The notes below the pieces were generated by a model, which searched no databases, had not been told where the DNA came from, and was given only the letters and a program-made list of their open reading frames with translations. A DNA stretch of 64,000 bases, from contig NC_091247.1 of assembly GCF_042477335.2 (NCBI RefSeq), forward strand, positions 4,300,501 through 4,364,500, in the 5' to 3' direction. Source of the DNA: Ovis canadensis (taxonomy: Eukaryota; Chordata; Mammalia; Artiodactyla; Bovidae). Numbering within the stretch: the first letter of the stretch is position 1; each line of letters starts with the position of its first letter. This document shows, one piece after another, positions 44,001-57,839 of this stretch. The position numbers were made by a program, and so were the translations under genes.

Positions 44001-45924
44001 TTCGTCTTTGGTCCTTTATCATTAGTAGTCTTTTTGTAAAAGGGGATAAAACCGTCTGCTTTTCTTGATTTAATACCAGGAGACCAGAGAATATATGGTT
44101 CAGATTGGGTCGCTTTTGAGAGCAGAGGGGCACTTATTAATAATTCTGCCTCCTAACCGGCCCCAGGGAGGGCTGTCCTGGGGAGCCAGACCCCCTCCCT
44201 GCCCAGGGACACCCAGGGAGGCTTCCACAAAAGGCCGGAGAACAGGCTGGGCCAACTGGAGTGTGCACGGTGTTGGAGGTTTTGTTATGGGGGGTCATCC
44301 CCACCCCCAGACTTGGGGCTTTGCCAACTCAGGTTGACATCCCCCCAGCATTTCAGACTGAGAGAATTGGACGCCCAGGGCTGGAACGTCTCCGAATTTC
44401 CCCATCTAGCCGTCCACCTGCACAGTTACCTGTCTCCACCAGCCGTCTGTCCACCTTACTCTTCGCCTGTCGCCAGCAGCCCGATGGAGGCATGCTGTCA
44501 GCGCTGAGAACAGGGTCTGACACTCAGGGATGAAGTTTGTAAATGAATGAGTGAGTGGACGAGTGAGTGGGTGAGTGGGTGATCACCAGGACCATCCTCG
44601 CGGCAGCTGCCATTTTTGGCGGCTTGATACGGGTCGGTGCTCTGCTAAACACTGGGCACGTGTTCCCATCAAACACTCCCAGCAGCTCTGCCGACAGGCA
44701 CAGGCCCATTTTACAGAAGAGGAAGCAGGACCTTGGACAGGTCAAGCCACACGCCAGGTCAGGAGTGGTGGGGTCACCACCCGGCGCAGGTCTAGCCGAC
44801 CCTGGAGTCATGCACGCACAAACATACCACACCGCCCCCGTCTCCTGCTCTGCTGGCCCCCAGTGCACCTCGTGGAGGGCAGAGACAGCCCGGCCAGCAG
44901 GAACAGAAGGTGCAGGCCCCAAGCCCAGTGGTGCCCCCACTCAGGGACGAGGCGATGAATTCTTGTCCCTTCCCGAGAATGAGGGCCTGTCCCAGTTCAC
45001 CCCAGCTTGGGGTCTGCACGCTCCACGAGCCCCATGCTTCCTGCCATGTGGCTGCTTGGTCCTGGAAGCTGGGGTTGGAAGAGACCCTTAAGAACCAGGG
45101 CCCCACCACCCCATTTTCAGGTGGGGAAACTGAGGCCCAGGAAGGGCCAGCCACTGGCCCAGGCCCGGGGGCTGGCTGGCGGCTCGTCGTGAGCATCCTG
45201 GCAGAGAGGCCACTCGCCAGCTGTCGGCCGACCCTCCCTCTGGGCACTGGCTGTCGCGTGGCGACTGCTGGCTGCACAGCCCAGGAGGAAGCCCTGGAAC
45301 TCGTGTGTCTGGAAAGGGAGCCCCACCGAGGGGTGCTTCTGCTCTGCTCCCTCCCGCGGTCCCTCCGGGCTCAGACAGGAGGGGCCCTGAGTGGCACTGG
45401 TGGGGACGGTTGGGTGGAAAGCCAGCTCGCTCCGTACTGACCCGGCCCGGGAGCGCCCGCGCCCTGCCTGCTGCTTTTCCGTGTGAAAGGTGTTTAATTA
45501 TTTCTGACAGAGTTCAGCGTCGACATCTGTTCGCGAGCGGGGAGAGTCCATTTAGGTTATCCATCACCGTGACAGATTCCACTTTTTTGGAAGCGCCTTT
45601 TCCTTTCATAATGGGGCCGGGTGGGGAAGGGGGGCAGGCGGATCAGCACAGACACGAGGCACAAAGACCTTCCCAGGGCCCCGACAACAACCAGCACCCC
45701 CTCCCCGCCCCAAGGGAGGAGCAGCTCTAGCCACGACTGGGTCCTGACCCTGTGGGTCCAGACCCTGCCGGTGGCTGCTGGGCTGGCGGGCACTGGGACG
45801 TTTAAGTTGGGAAGGGGGTCTCACAGGGCCTGTGAAAGGCTATTCGATTCTGTCCTCCTGGGCGGCACTGGCCATCCAATCATCCGATGCTTCACTCATT
45901 CTTCCCACAAACACTTACTGGTCA
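44001..45924 (-). other. CFAP77: CFAP77 intronic DNA, GC-rich
   Basis: MIR cores lie near 44700-44770 (CCCATTTTACAGAAGAGGAA) and 45110-45150 (CCATTTTCAGGTGGGGAAAC). A short GTGAGTGG repeat occurs at 44548-44581. An AT-rich single-copy stretch at 45475-45615 may be a conserved element. Long frames on both strands at 44.5-45.4 kb are GC artefacts. Confidence 0.45.
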
Positions 45925-46143
45925 CCTGTTGGGTGGCTCAGTGGTAAAGAACCCACCTGCCAATGCAGGAGATGGAGGAGACCCAGGTTCAGTTTCTTGG
46001 TGGGGAAGATCCCCTGGAGGGGGAAATGGCAACCCAGTCCAGTGCTCTTGCCTGGGAAATCCCATGGACAGAGGAGCTTGGTGGACTACAGTCCATGAGG
46101 TCCCAAAAGAGTCAGATACAACTGAGGAACTAACATTGAAAGT
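45925..46143 (+). mobile_element. Bov-tA SINE
   Basis: GTGGCTCAGTGGTAAAGAAC, CCCAGTCCAGTGCTCTTGCC, CATGGACAGAGGAGCTTGGT and GAGTCAGATACAACTGAGGA; the end reads AACATTGAAAGTGTTAG. Confidence 0.93.
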
Positions 46144-47037
46144 GTTAGTCACTGCTGGGTGTCAGGCCCCATGCTGGGCTCCTGGGACCCAGCGGGGACG
46201 CAATGGACGTGTCCTTGTGGGCTCACACTTTACTGGGGAAGATGGACATTGAACAACGAGTGGCCGTTAACAAATGAATTGCAGTGCAGCTAAGCGCCTC
46301 AAGGGGGCAGAAAAGAGCCCAGTGGTATCAAAGAGGGGACCTACCCGGGCGGGACTGGAAAGGATAGTGTCCTCAGGAGGCATCACTGCCCAGCCACCCA
46401 GAGAAGAGGCCCTGGACCAGGCAGGAACCCCTTTCTCTCAGGGCAAGTTCCTTCCCCTCTCTGAGCCTCAGTCTCCTCATCTGTAGAATGGGACCTTTGC
46501 ATCTATGAGATAATGCATGTCTGGCACTTGGGACACAGTAGGAGCTCAGGAAGTACTTTTCACTGGTGGTATTTCCCAGCAAGGAGGGGGCTGAGTGTCT
46601 CGGCAGTGGCGGCAGCACCCTGGGGCTCTTGGAGCCTCTACGGGGCTGTCCTGGCTGGTGTCCAAGGACCAGCCCTGCTGAGATTCCTGTGGCTGAACTT
46701 CCAGAGCCCATGAGCCTCCCTGGGGAAGATGAGAAAACACCCTGTAAGCCCAGGTGCTTGTGTTTTATTCTACTTCGTGTTATTTCAATGGCACTGTGGG
46801 TGCCCTTGAACTTGGGCCTGGCCTGGGTTCCAGGTCCAGCCGCTTGAAAATGAACACCATCTCTGCCAGTCCTCCGCAGAAATCAGGTAATGATGCTATG
46901 TGGAATAATATGTGTAAATGACTCAGCATGAACACAGGGCTGGCATCACAGGTGGGTGGCCCTGTTCCTAACAGGTTTTTACAACAACAGTCTTAAGATC
47001 AGAAGAGACCTGTGCTCAGTTGAGTCAAATCCCCTCT
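46144..47037 (-). other. CFAP77: CFAP77 intronic DNA with a MIR
   Basis: A MIR in + orientation at about 46445-46555: CTCTCTGAGCCTCAGTCTCC, TCATCTGTAGAATGGGACC, TGAGATAATGCATGTCTGGC. Otherwise unremarkable. Confidence 0.5.
46445..46555 (+). repeat. MIR SINE
   Basis: CTCAGTCTCCTCATCTGTAG AATGGGACC, then ATGAGATAATGCATGTCTGG CACTTGG and AGTAGGAGCTCAGG, in order as in the MIR consensus. Confidence 0.8.
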
Positions 47038-47246
47038 CTTAGACTCATTGGAAAAGACCCTGATGCTGGGAAAGACTGAAAGTAGGAGAAGGGGGCAACA
47101 GAGGATGAGATGGTTGGATGGAATCATCGACTCAATGGACATGAGTTTGATCAAACTCCAGGAGCTGGTGATCGTCAGGGAAGCCTGGAGCGTTGCAGTC
47201 CATAGGAGAGTAGAGAGTCGGATATAACTGAGCGACTGAACAAGGA
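47038..47246 (+). mobile_element. BovB LINE 3' end
   Basis: CTCATTGGAAAAGACCCTGA, GATGAGATGGTTGGATGGAA, CTCAATGGACATGAGTTTGA and GCGACTGAAC give the 3' 210 bp of BovB in sense. Confidence 0.92.
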
Positions 47247-47451
47247 GAAGAAATAGAACTCATTTATTTCTGGATTTCTGCTCCTGCTCTGGGCCAGGCT
47301 GTGGGGGTACCTGCGGGTGAGACAGGCCTCCTGACACAGAGGACTCTGTGTTACTTGGGTGGGGCGTGTTGGACAGGGAGAGGGGCCCTTTCCTTGCTCC
47401 AGCAGGGTCAGGGGAGACCACCTGAGCCCTTTGTCCATTGCTTTGGGACCT

Positions 47452-47667
47452 ATGTGTGTGCTTAGGTACTCAGTCGTGTCTGACTCTTTGCGGCCCCCTG
47501 GACTGTAGCTCGCTAGGCTCACCAGTCTGTGGAATTCTCCAGACGAGAATACCGCAGTGGGTAACCATTCCCTTCTCCGGGGATCTTCCTGACCCAGAGA
47601 TCAAATCCAGGTCTCCTGCATTTGCTGGCGGCTTCTGTACCATCTGAGCCACCAGGGAAACCCCTGG
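47452..47667 (-). mobile_element. Bov-tA SINE (antisense)
   Basis: TACTCAGTCGTGTCTGACTC, CTCCAGACGAGAATACCGCA and CCCAGAGATCAAATCCAGGT, ending CATCTGAGCCACCAGGGAAA. Confidence 0.93.
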
Positions 47668-48753
<1,086 letters not shown>

Positions 48754-49180
48754 TCAGGGGACCAGGTGGACTCGGGGAGGGGACCATGGGGTGCAGAGAG
48801 CGTGCTGTTTTGGTTTCTAGTTCGACCCTAGAACTCTCTGGGTTCTGGAAGGCAGCTGCCTCAAGGGCAGGGACGTGTCCTCCTTAGCTCAGACAGCCCT
48901 GGTGGTTACCAGGGATGCCACCAGGTCTGAACGAATGAATGATTTGACGGGGCTGTTGCCATTTCTGGGAAGCAGGTCCTCAGCACGGTCTGCTCGTGGA
49001 AGAGAAAGGAGGACTCCTTTGAGAGGAGGAATTAGAGGGCTCAGTGGAGAGCCCTCGAGGTCTCTGCGGGTGCGATTTCAGAGCTGCAGAGGCAGTCCAG
49101 CTCCTCCTTAGCTGCACGCCCCGTACCCACAAACAGATGCTGTGAGCCTATGGTTAGGGACCCATAGCTCATGGGGTCTG

Positions 49181-49526
49181 CTGTGGACTGAACTATGTCC
49201 TCTCCAAATCCATAGGGTGAAGCCCTAGCCCCCAGTGGGGACTGTATTTGGAGCTGGGCCTTTAAGGAGGTGATTAAGGCTCAGTGACATCAGAGGATGG
49301 GGCTGTAATCCAATAGGACAGATGTCCTTATACGAAGCGGAAGAGACACCAGGGGTGTCCATACAGGAAAGGCCCTGTGAGGACGGGGTGAGAAGGCGGC
49401 CGTCTTCAGGCCGAGGAGAGAGGCCTCCAGGGCAACCGAGGCTGCCACCTCCACCTTGGACTTCCAGCCTCTAGGATTTCTGTGGTTTAAGCCACCCAGT
49501 CATACGTTGTCACGGTCACTCCAGCA
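49181..49526 (+). mobile_element. MaLR solo LTR (MLT1-like)
   Basis: TGCTGTGGACTGAACTATGT start; GGGGACTGTATTTGGAGCTG, CAATAGGACAGATGTCCTTA, GTGAGAAGGCGGCCGTCTTC, CTTGGACTTCCAGCCTCTAG and TTAAGCCACCCAGTCATACG follow in canonical order. Better preserved than the copy at 28356. Confidence 0.88.
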
Positions 49527-49919
49527 GACTCACCCAAGGTCCCCGGCCCCCAGTTGCAGGATCAGAGGGGACTCTGATTCAATGTGTGCCCCTGGGGAAC
49601 TCCATGCACAGTCAGACCTTAGTTCACAGCTGTGACCTTGTCAGAACTCAAAACCTCCTAGGGGAGTTAGCAGACAAATAGGGGGCTCTTGTTTATACCT
49701 AGAGCTAGAGAGTTGGAATTCTACACCTGGAGTGGGTGAGCTGGACGATGCGCTGGTACCCAAGTGACCCAAAGAGCATGGGCCACTGCAGAAAGGGGCA
49801 TGAGAGGGCGACACAGGTCAGATGGTGCAGCCAACAAATAAAAGCTGACCTGAATTTAGCTGAAGACACCACCACCCTATTGAATCCCTTTTATTTTACT
49901 TTTTCTTAAAGATAGCATC

Positions 49920-50053
49920 TCTTTATTTTATTGATTTATTTTTTGGCCAAGCCATGTGACACATGGGATCTTAGTTCCCTAACTAGGGATCAAACCAGGG
50001 TCCCCTGCATTGGGGACATGGAGCCCTAACCACTGGGCTGGCAGGGAGCCCCT
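49920..50053 (-). mobile_element. CHR-type SINE (antisense)
   Basis: TTTTTTGGCCAAGCCATGTG, GGGATCTTAGTTCCCTAACT, GGGTCCCCTGCATTGGGGAC and CCTAACCACTGGGCTGGCAG. Confidence 0.9.
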
Positions 50054-50661
50054 TTTATTGACTTATTTTGTTACCCAATTATATTAATTTTATTTAATGT
50101 GTCTGTGGATAACTTCCAAGCCCCTTGGATCAACTCTCCCCTCTGCTTCCTAGAACAGCAGCTTTGAAACTTCATCTCAAACCAAAGCTGAGAGGCTGCC
50201 TCACTAGGGCTTAGTGAGCCGGGCTTCAGAATTAGGAGGATGAAAGTGAGTCTTAGTGCCTTTCTCAACCTCAGTTTCCGCTGCAGAAAATGGGGTACAG
50301 ATGCCTAGCAAACAGGTTCTTATAGGATTTGCTGAGTTAGCTTTGGGCAGAGTGTCTGGTCCTTGACGATTGCTCACTAAATGGAAGCCAGTTTCCAAGA
50401 ATTTCGTTTGGGGTCATCACCATCCAAAACCCAGCACATCCTGAGCTGCTAAGAGACCAGTTTCTCCTAAGATGGGAGCAATCTGACCTTGTAAATCAAC
50501 CATCTCATCAACCCTAACAGCCTGTGTGTCAGCCCCTCCGTGTTTTGAGGGTCTGGGTATTCGTAGCCCTTTGATAGAAAGCATCACAGTCACAGAGAAT
50601 CTTGGAACAGAAGAACTCTGTGGTTGGTTTGACAAGTGCTTTTTGAGTGCTTACTATGTCC

Positions 50662-50872
50662 TGTGAAAGTGTTAGTCACTCAGTCGTGTCTGACTCTGCA
50701 ACCCTGTGGACTATAGCCTGCCAGGCTCCTCTGTCCATGAAATTCTCCAGGCAAGAATATTGGAGTGGGTGGCTGTTTCCTTCTCCAGGGGACCTCCCGA
50801 CCCAGCGATCAAACTCGGGTCTCCTGAATTGCAGGTGGATTCTTTACCCTCTGAGCCACCAGGAAAGCCCCC
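50662..50872 (-). mobile_element. Bov-tA SINE (antisense) with target duplication
   Basis: GTGAAAGTGTTAGTCACTCA to CTGAGCCACCAGGAAAGCCC. The 10-bp CTATGTCCTG occurs on both sides (50653-50662 and about 50875-50884), a clean target-site duplication. Confidence 0.95.
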
Positions 50873-50961
50873 TTCTATGTCCTGGGAAGCCCTGACTATG
50901 TGCTGGCCCCATTCAACCCGACCCCCTTTTTTGCCCATCAAGGTCATTGAGACCCCAGTTT

Positions 50962-51092
50962 GGATGGCATCACTGACTCAATGGACATGAGTTTGAGCAA
51001 ACTCCGGGAGACAGTGAAAGACAAGGAAACCTGGTGTACTACGGTCTACGGGGTTGCAAAAAGTCAGACACGACTGAGAGGCTGAACAACCA
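50962..51092 (+). mobile_element. BovB LINE 3' end, truncated
   Basis: GGATGGCATCACTGACTCAA, TGGACATGAGTTTGAGCAAA and AGTCAGACACGACTGAGAGG CTGAACAACC. Confidence 0.9.
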
Positions 51093-51196
51093 TCACAGCG
51101 GCGAGCCACTCAAAGCCACAGCCCCCTGAGCTGCACCAGTCCCTGACCAGTGCTTGGGGTGGAGCCGCTGATAGTGGGTGATTACAGGCCAATGCT

Positions 51197-51431
51197 TTGG
51201 CCAACCGATGTGAAGAGCTGACCCCTGGAAAAGACCCTGATGCTGGGAAAGATTGAAGGCGGGAGGAGAAGGGGACGACAGAGGATGAGATGGTTGGATG
51301 GCATCATCAACGTGGGGGACATGAGTTTGAGCAAGCTCCAGGAGTTGGTGATGGACAGGGAAGCCTGGCATGCTGCAGTCTATGGGGTCCCAGACTGAGT
51401 GACATGACTGAGTGACTGAACTGAACTGAAC
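51197..51431 (+). mobile_element. BovB LINE 3' end
   Basis: TTTGGCCAACCGATGTGAAG AGC, GATGAGATGGTTGGATGGCA, CATGAGTTTGAGCAAGCTCC and an (AACTG)n end. Two BovB ends therefore lie 100 bp apart in the same orientation. Confidence 0.93.
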
Positions 51432-51715
51432 AGGGTTCTCTGTTGAAACAGGAGGGGCACTGGCTACGAGACTGTCTCTAGATTCAGGAGATGTGTCCTC
51501 GGAGGCTCCGGATTCCATGGACCTGTGGCCCTCTGAGTTGTTGTGAAATAGCTGCTAATTAAGAACATGACTCTGGCCTGGAGCTCTCAGTATGAAGTAG
51601 CAGCATGTAACGGTAATGCTCCCTTGGAAAAAACTGGTCGTTACCATAGTGAGCTCTCTCTTGAGCTATTAATGAATAAACTAGTCACGGACTGCTTTTA
51701 AATTATTACTACAGA

Positions 51716-52012
51716 GACTTCCCTGGTGGCACACTGGGTAAAAATCCACCTGCCAGTGCAAGGGATACGGGTTCGATCCCTGGTCCGGGAAGATTCTACA
51801 TGCCAAGGAGCAACTAAGCCCGCATGCCACAACTACTGAGGCTGTGTGGGGCAACTGCTGAAGCCCGCATGCCTACAAGAGAAGCCCCCACAATGAGAAG
51901 CCCGTGCACCACAACCAAGAGGAGCCCCCACTCACGGCGGCAACAGAATGCCCACGTGCAGCGATGGAGACTCGTGCAGCCAAAACTAGAATTAATTAAT
52001 TAATTAAAAATA
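51716..52012 (+). mobile_element. Long CHR-type SINE
   Basis: GACTTCCCTGGTGGCACACT, ACGGGTTCGATCCCTGGTCC (B-box), GAAGCCCGCATGCCTACAAG, CAACCAAGAGGAGCCCCCAC and an (ATTA)n tail. Confidence 0.92.
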
Positions 52013-52261
52013 TGTTATTGCAGTGCTCTGCTCTAAGTGGTTGTCTCTGACTTCCGACTCTCCCCACCGCTGAGAACAGCCCAGAGGGGCCTTAGGTGGA
52101 AATCAGTCTTCCTCTCTAGGGGCTTAAGCCAAAGTTGAACCTGGTCATCACCAAGACCCTTTCAGCACAGCACTGAGCAACTCGATCGCCCAGTCAACAC
52201 CCTGCCTCGCCCACCAGCAACAAGCATGCACAGGGGGGCAGCCTCAGGCCTTGCCCCTCCA

Positions 52262-53547
<1,286 letters not shown>

Positions 53548-53857
53548 ATGATTTTTATTTATTTGGCTGCGCTGGGTCTTAGTTGCAGCATGTGGGATCT
53601 TCATTGCAGCATGTGGGGGTCTTCACTGCAGCATGTGGGGTCTTCACTGCAGCATGTGGGGTCTTCACTGCAGCATGTGGGGTCTTCTGAGGCAGCGTGT
53701 GGATTCTCTAGTTGTGGCAGGCGGGTTCAGTAGTTGCGGCAGGCGGGCTTTGTTGCTCTGCAGCACGTGGGATCTTAATTCCCCGACCGGGGATCGAACC
53801 CTCGCCCCCTGCATTGGAAGTGCAGAGTTTTAACCACTGAGCCTCCAGGGAAACCCC
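53548..53857 (-). mobile_element. Long CHR-type SINE (antisense) with an internal 21-bp array
   Basis: TTTATTTATTTGGCTGCGCT, GGCAGGCGGGTTCAGTAGTT, CCGACCGGGGATCGAACCCT and TTTTAACCACTGAGCCTCCA. Inside, GCAGCATGTGGGGTCTTCACT repeats five times at 53585-53690 where a normal copy has one or two related words. Confidence 0.92.
53585..53690. repeat. 21-bp tandem array inside a SINE
   Basis: Five near-identical units of GCAGCATGTGGGGTCTTCACT; the first ends CATT and one carries an extra G. It explains frames with repeating HCSMWG or LQHVGS peptides, which are not genes. Confidence 0.93.
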
Positions 53858-55089
53858 CTGGCTTCGTGTTTTATACAGCCTTCATGGTGGTATTTAAAGT
53901 CTTGGAAATTGTTGTCGGCCCTTAAAAATCGGGAGATTTTACATTTTAAAAGAAAACCAGCTTTCCCAGATTGTCCTGAAGATGTATATGTTCTGATCAC
54001 ATAGGTCTGCCTTCCTATGTGGCAACAGTTGGCTGGAGCTGAGTATCAGGTGTCATTTAGCCCAAGTCCTCTCTCTTCCCTACTGCCCTCTACTGCCTGC
54101 TGGGCCCCTCCAAGCGTTGGATTTTGTGGCCCCAGAAACAGACACAGAGCTGGACTGGACCCTAAACACCCACCCCCATCTCTCCCACCCTCCAGGCGGA
54201 CTTCTCTGGGACCAGGCTGACCTGGGACTCCTTTCGAGTGGCGCTTCCTCGGCTTTGAAATGCCACTCGAGCTCAGAGTTCTCTTTCCAGAGTAGCCTGC
54301 AGCGCATCTACAAACAGTGGCTCTTTGTTTTCTGGTTCCTTTACCCCTGCGGTGACTTTTATTACTTAATTATTACACACCCCATGCTTCTGAGCAGCCT
54401 AATTTATAGCCGTGCTTTCTAATGACACGAGATGCGTAATCTCGCAAGATCTACCCCAAGAGGCCTTTCACAACAGAAAAGCTATCTTTCCAGCAGCCTC
54501 CTCTGCCCACAGCACCGCAAACCCACCCTCACGGCCCTCCCACAGCCTCGCTGACCGTCTTTGTGTCCTGTTTCGGCCAGCGGTTCTTATTGCTGGAAAG
54601 AGGCAGGGGCGGGGCGTCGGAGCAGAAGAGCTGACAAAGCTTGTAAGTTACAACAGCCCAGTCCCGACTGCCTGCTGGTGGAGGTCCAGCAGATTTTGCC
54701 CATTTTTGTTCTGGCTCATTCAATCGGATCACAAGCGGGAGAGGCTTGTCGGACATGGCGAAAACCCAGGATTTAAATTGTATCACGTCATCTCTTGCTT
54801 AAAATGCCCTCAGCAGCCTCCCATTTCTTAGATTCAATCTAGATTCCTTGCCAGAATCTGGCAAAGCCTCCCCTCCCCAAACTCCTCTCAGACCCTCAGC
54901 AACTCCTTTGCCTACAGGTCTCAGCTTTCGGGTCACCTCCTCAGAGGGCTTGCCCCTGACCAGTCCATCTTCCAACGGCCCTTGCCTGGTGCCCTCCCCT
55001 GCAGAAGCCCCCTTGCTAATTTGTCACTGGTCTATAACTGCTCTCGGCCATCGAGTACCAATGCCAGCAGGAATGGTTTGCTCTCCGTA
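53858..55089 (-). other. CFAP77: CFAP77 intronic DNA
   Basis: Nothing recognised, apart from an AT-rich stretch at 54355-54450 (ACTTAATTATTACAC, CCTAATTTATAGC) that could be a conserved element. Confidence 0.45.
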
Positions 55090-55872
55090 ATTATGCATTG
55101 TTGAAAAGGAGGGGGCGAGAAGAAGGGAATTAGTCAAAGAAAGAAAGATTAGGTGAACATTTTAGGAAATAAACTCTTCATAAGTCAGGGTAGTGTAAAT
55201 CAAGCTATATGTGAGTTGTAATAAAATTGAGAGTAAATTGATAGAAATTATAATCTGGGAAAGGAAGGATAGTCTTTCTAACAAATGGCAGGGGAACAAC
55301 TGGGCACCATGGACAAAACCAAAGAGAAACCTCTTGGCCCAAGTCTCATACTTTATACAAGAATTAACTCAAAACGGAGCATAGAGTTAAATGTGAAACT
55401 GTGAAACTTTTTGAAGAAAACATAGGAGACGTTGTTTGGGACCTAGGGCTTGGCTAGGTGATGCGTTCTCAGGCTTGACACCGAAAGCATGATCCAGCAA
55501 AGAAAAAAAAAAAAAGGTAAATTGAACTTCCTCTAAATTAAGAACTTTTGCTCGTGGAAAGAGCCTCTTGAGAATATGACAAGGTAAACCATTACTAGGA
55601 GAAAATATTTGCAAACCATGTACCTGACAAAGGACTCCTATTTCGACTATATATAAAACTCACAAAACTCAACAATAAAACAAAATGAAAACAAAAAATG
55701 ACTGTATTAGAAAAAGGACAAAACACGAAGAGACAGAGGGTATATGGATGGCAAATAAGTACAGGAAAAAATAGTAACATCCTTCGCCACTGGAGAAATG
55801 TAAATTGAGAGCTGGATGACATGTCCCTTCACACCTATTGGTGCAGCTAAAATAAGAAATACGTAGTGACAG

Positions 55873-56078
55873 TGGGCCTTCCCTGGCGGCTCAGATGCTA
55901 AAGAATCTGCCTGCAAATGCAGGAGACCTGGGTTTGATCCCTGGATCAGGAAGATTCCCTGGAGAAAGGAATGGCTACCCACTCCAGTATTCTCACCTGG
56001 GAAATCCCATGACGGAGCAGCCTGGTGGGCTACAGTCCATGGGGTTGCAAAGACATAACTGAGCGACTAACCACAGTG
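55873..56078 (+). mobile_element. Bov-tA SINE inserted in L1
   Basis: GGCCTTCCCTGGCGGCTCAG, GGGTTTGATCCCTGGATCAG, CTACCCACTCCAGTATTCTC and TGGGCTACAGTCCATGGGGT. L1 sequence resumes at GATAATGCTCAGTGCTGGCA. Confidence 0.94.
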
Positions 56079-56740
56079 ATAATGCTCAGTGCTGGCAAGG
56101 ACACAGAGAAACTAAACCTCGTACACATTGTTGGAGAGAGCGTAACATGGCATCGTTGCTCTGGAAAATGGTTTGCTAGTTTCTTGAAAAACTAAACCTA
56201 CACTTACCATCGGAGCCCAGCAATTATGCTCCTGGGCATTTATTCCTGAAAAATGGAAACTTAGGTCTACACAGACACCTACACACCCATGTTCATAGCT
56301 GGAATACCTGTAATATCCCCAAACTGGGAACAACCAAAACACCCTTCAGTGGGTGAATAAACTATGGTCCATCCATACTATGGAATATCATTCTATAGTA
56401 AAAAACGAAAGGACGATTGATACAGCAACAGCTTGGATGATGTCAAGGCTGTTATGCTCATGGAAAAAGGCCAGTTTCACAAGGTCACATACTGTATGAT
56501 TTCATGTACATACCTTTCCTGGAATGTCCCAGGGATCAGGGAATGGCGGGGAGAGGGGTCATTACACAGGTGTGTGAAGGGGTGTCTTTGAGGTGATAGA
56601 ACAGTTCTCCATCTTGATTTGTAACACAAATTTACACACGTGATAAAATGCATGGACGCCAAATACGCAGACACAAACTGCTTGTAAAACTGGTGAAATC
56701 TGAAGGAAATCTGCGTATTGTATCAACGTCAGTTTTTTAG

Positions 56741-57008
56741 GGTTTTTTTTTTTTATGCTTTTTCAAATTTACTTAATTTGGCCGTGTCGGGTCTTAGACC
56801 CTTCATCGCATCGCGCAGGAGCTCTTCTGGAGCACGGATTCTCCAGTTGTGGCGCACGGGCTCAGGGCTGCGTGGGCTCAGTAATTGTGGCTAGTGGGCT
56901 TAGTTGCCTTGCGGCATGTGGGTTCTTAGTTCCCAGACCAGGAATCGAACCTGTGTCCTCAGCATCAAAAGGCGGATTCTTCACCACTGGGCCATCAGGG
57001 AAGTCCCA
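56741..57008 (-). mobile_element. Long CHR-type SINE (antisense) inserted in L1
   Basis: TTTTTTTTTTTTATGC start, then ATTTGGCCGTGTCGGGTCTT, CTCCAGTTGTGGCGCACGGG, GGAATCGAACCTGTGTCCTC and CACCACTGGGCCATCAGGGA. AGTTTTTTAG / AGTTTTTAG flanks look like the target duplication. Confidence 0.9.
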
Positions 57009-57150
57009 AGTTTTTAGTTTTGATATTGCACTATAGTTACATAGGATTTTATCACAGGGATAACAGAGTGAAGAGTAAACAGCAGCTCTCTGTACTATTT
57101 TTACAACTTCCCGTGGCTTTATAATTATTTCCAAGTAAAATATTTTCTCA

Positions 57151-57839
57151 AAATGCAATCGAGCATGCATGAACTAGCTTTCCAACTTCATAGAAAAAAT
57201 ATTACAATATTACTGTCATACAAAGAGGTGATCAAAGAGCTTGGAGCCAAAAAATGTGGGGGGAAAATGAATATAGGGTGTGGCAGGAAATTAATTTTTT
57301 AAAAATGTGTTATTTTTCTGGATTTTGTGGCTTATGATATTTGTCAGCTTATTTAAAATTTTAATTTGTTCTGATTCTTTTTCTCATTCTAATTAAGTAT
57401 TCAGTTTTATGCCTAAATTTGTATTCAGGATGTTGAACTTTTTTTCTTAAAGAGAACCCCCAAATATGAATACGTTCCTGGTCCCATGAAACATGGAGCT
57501 GCCCTTGTGTGAAGGTAAAATGTTTCTTTTAATTATAAGAGAGTATTAGGTATAACTTCATGCTAATAATGTAAAACCAAAACAAAATAGGTGATTTATC
57601 CAGGAAAATTTAAAAGACCAAAGTTGACTGAAGCGCATATGTAAAACCTTAATAGAGCCACGGGTACTAGACCAAGGTATGTTCACGTGTGTGACCTCCT
57701 AGCCTTGTTGAGAACAGTATTCCAGGGCTTTCCAGAAGTTTTTACAAAAAAGCTTCCCACATCGTGCTATGATCCCAAATCGAGAGAAGGAAAATGTCTT
57801 GGTTAGTGTCACCTAGAAGAGCAAATGAAATTCTACTTG
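57151..57839 (-). other. CFAP77: AT-rich CFAP77 intronic DNA, no element recognised
   Basis: Low-GC sequence with many A/T runs; probably decayed transposon DNA, but no family can be named. No exon. Confidence 0.4.

Larger units (their letters stand above)
55090..57150 (+). mobile_element. Old L1 LINE, ORF2 end and 3' UTR, split by two SINEs
   Basis: Sense landmarks in order: ACTCAAAACGGAGCATAGAG, GAAAATATTTGCAAACCATG, CCACTGGAGAAATGTAAATT, TGCTCCTGGGCATTTATTCC, GGTCCATCCATACTATGGAA, TGTATGATTTCATGTACATA, AACTGGTGAAATCTGAAGGA, CTCTCTGTACTATTTTTACA and TATAATTATTTCCAAGTAAA. This is an L1M-type 3' end. ORF2 is broken in many places. Confidence 0.88.

Noticed and set aside
44524-45440. Overlapping frames of 138-176 codons on both strands
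   Set aside because: Mutual shadows in GC-rich intronic DNA containing MIR cores; no acceptor/donor pairing or homologous family seen.
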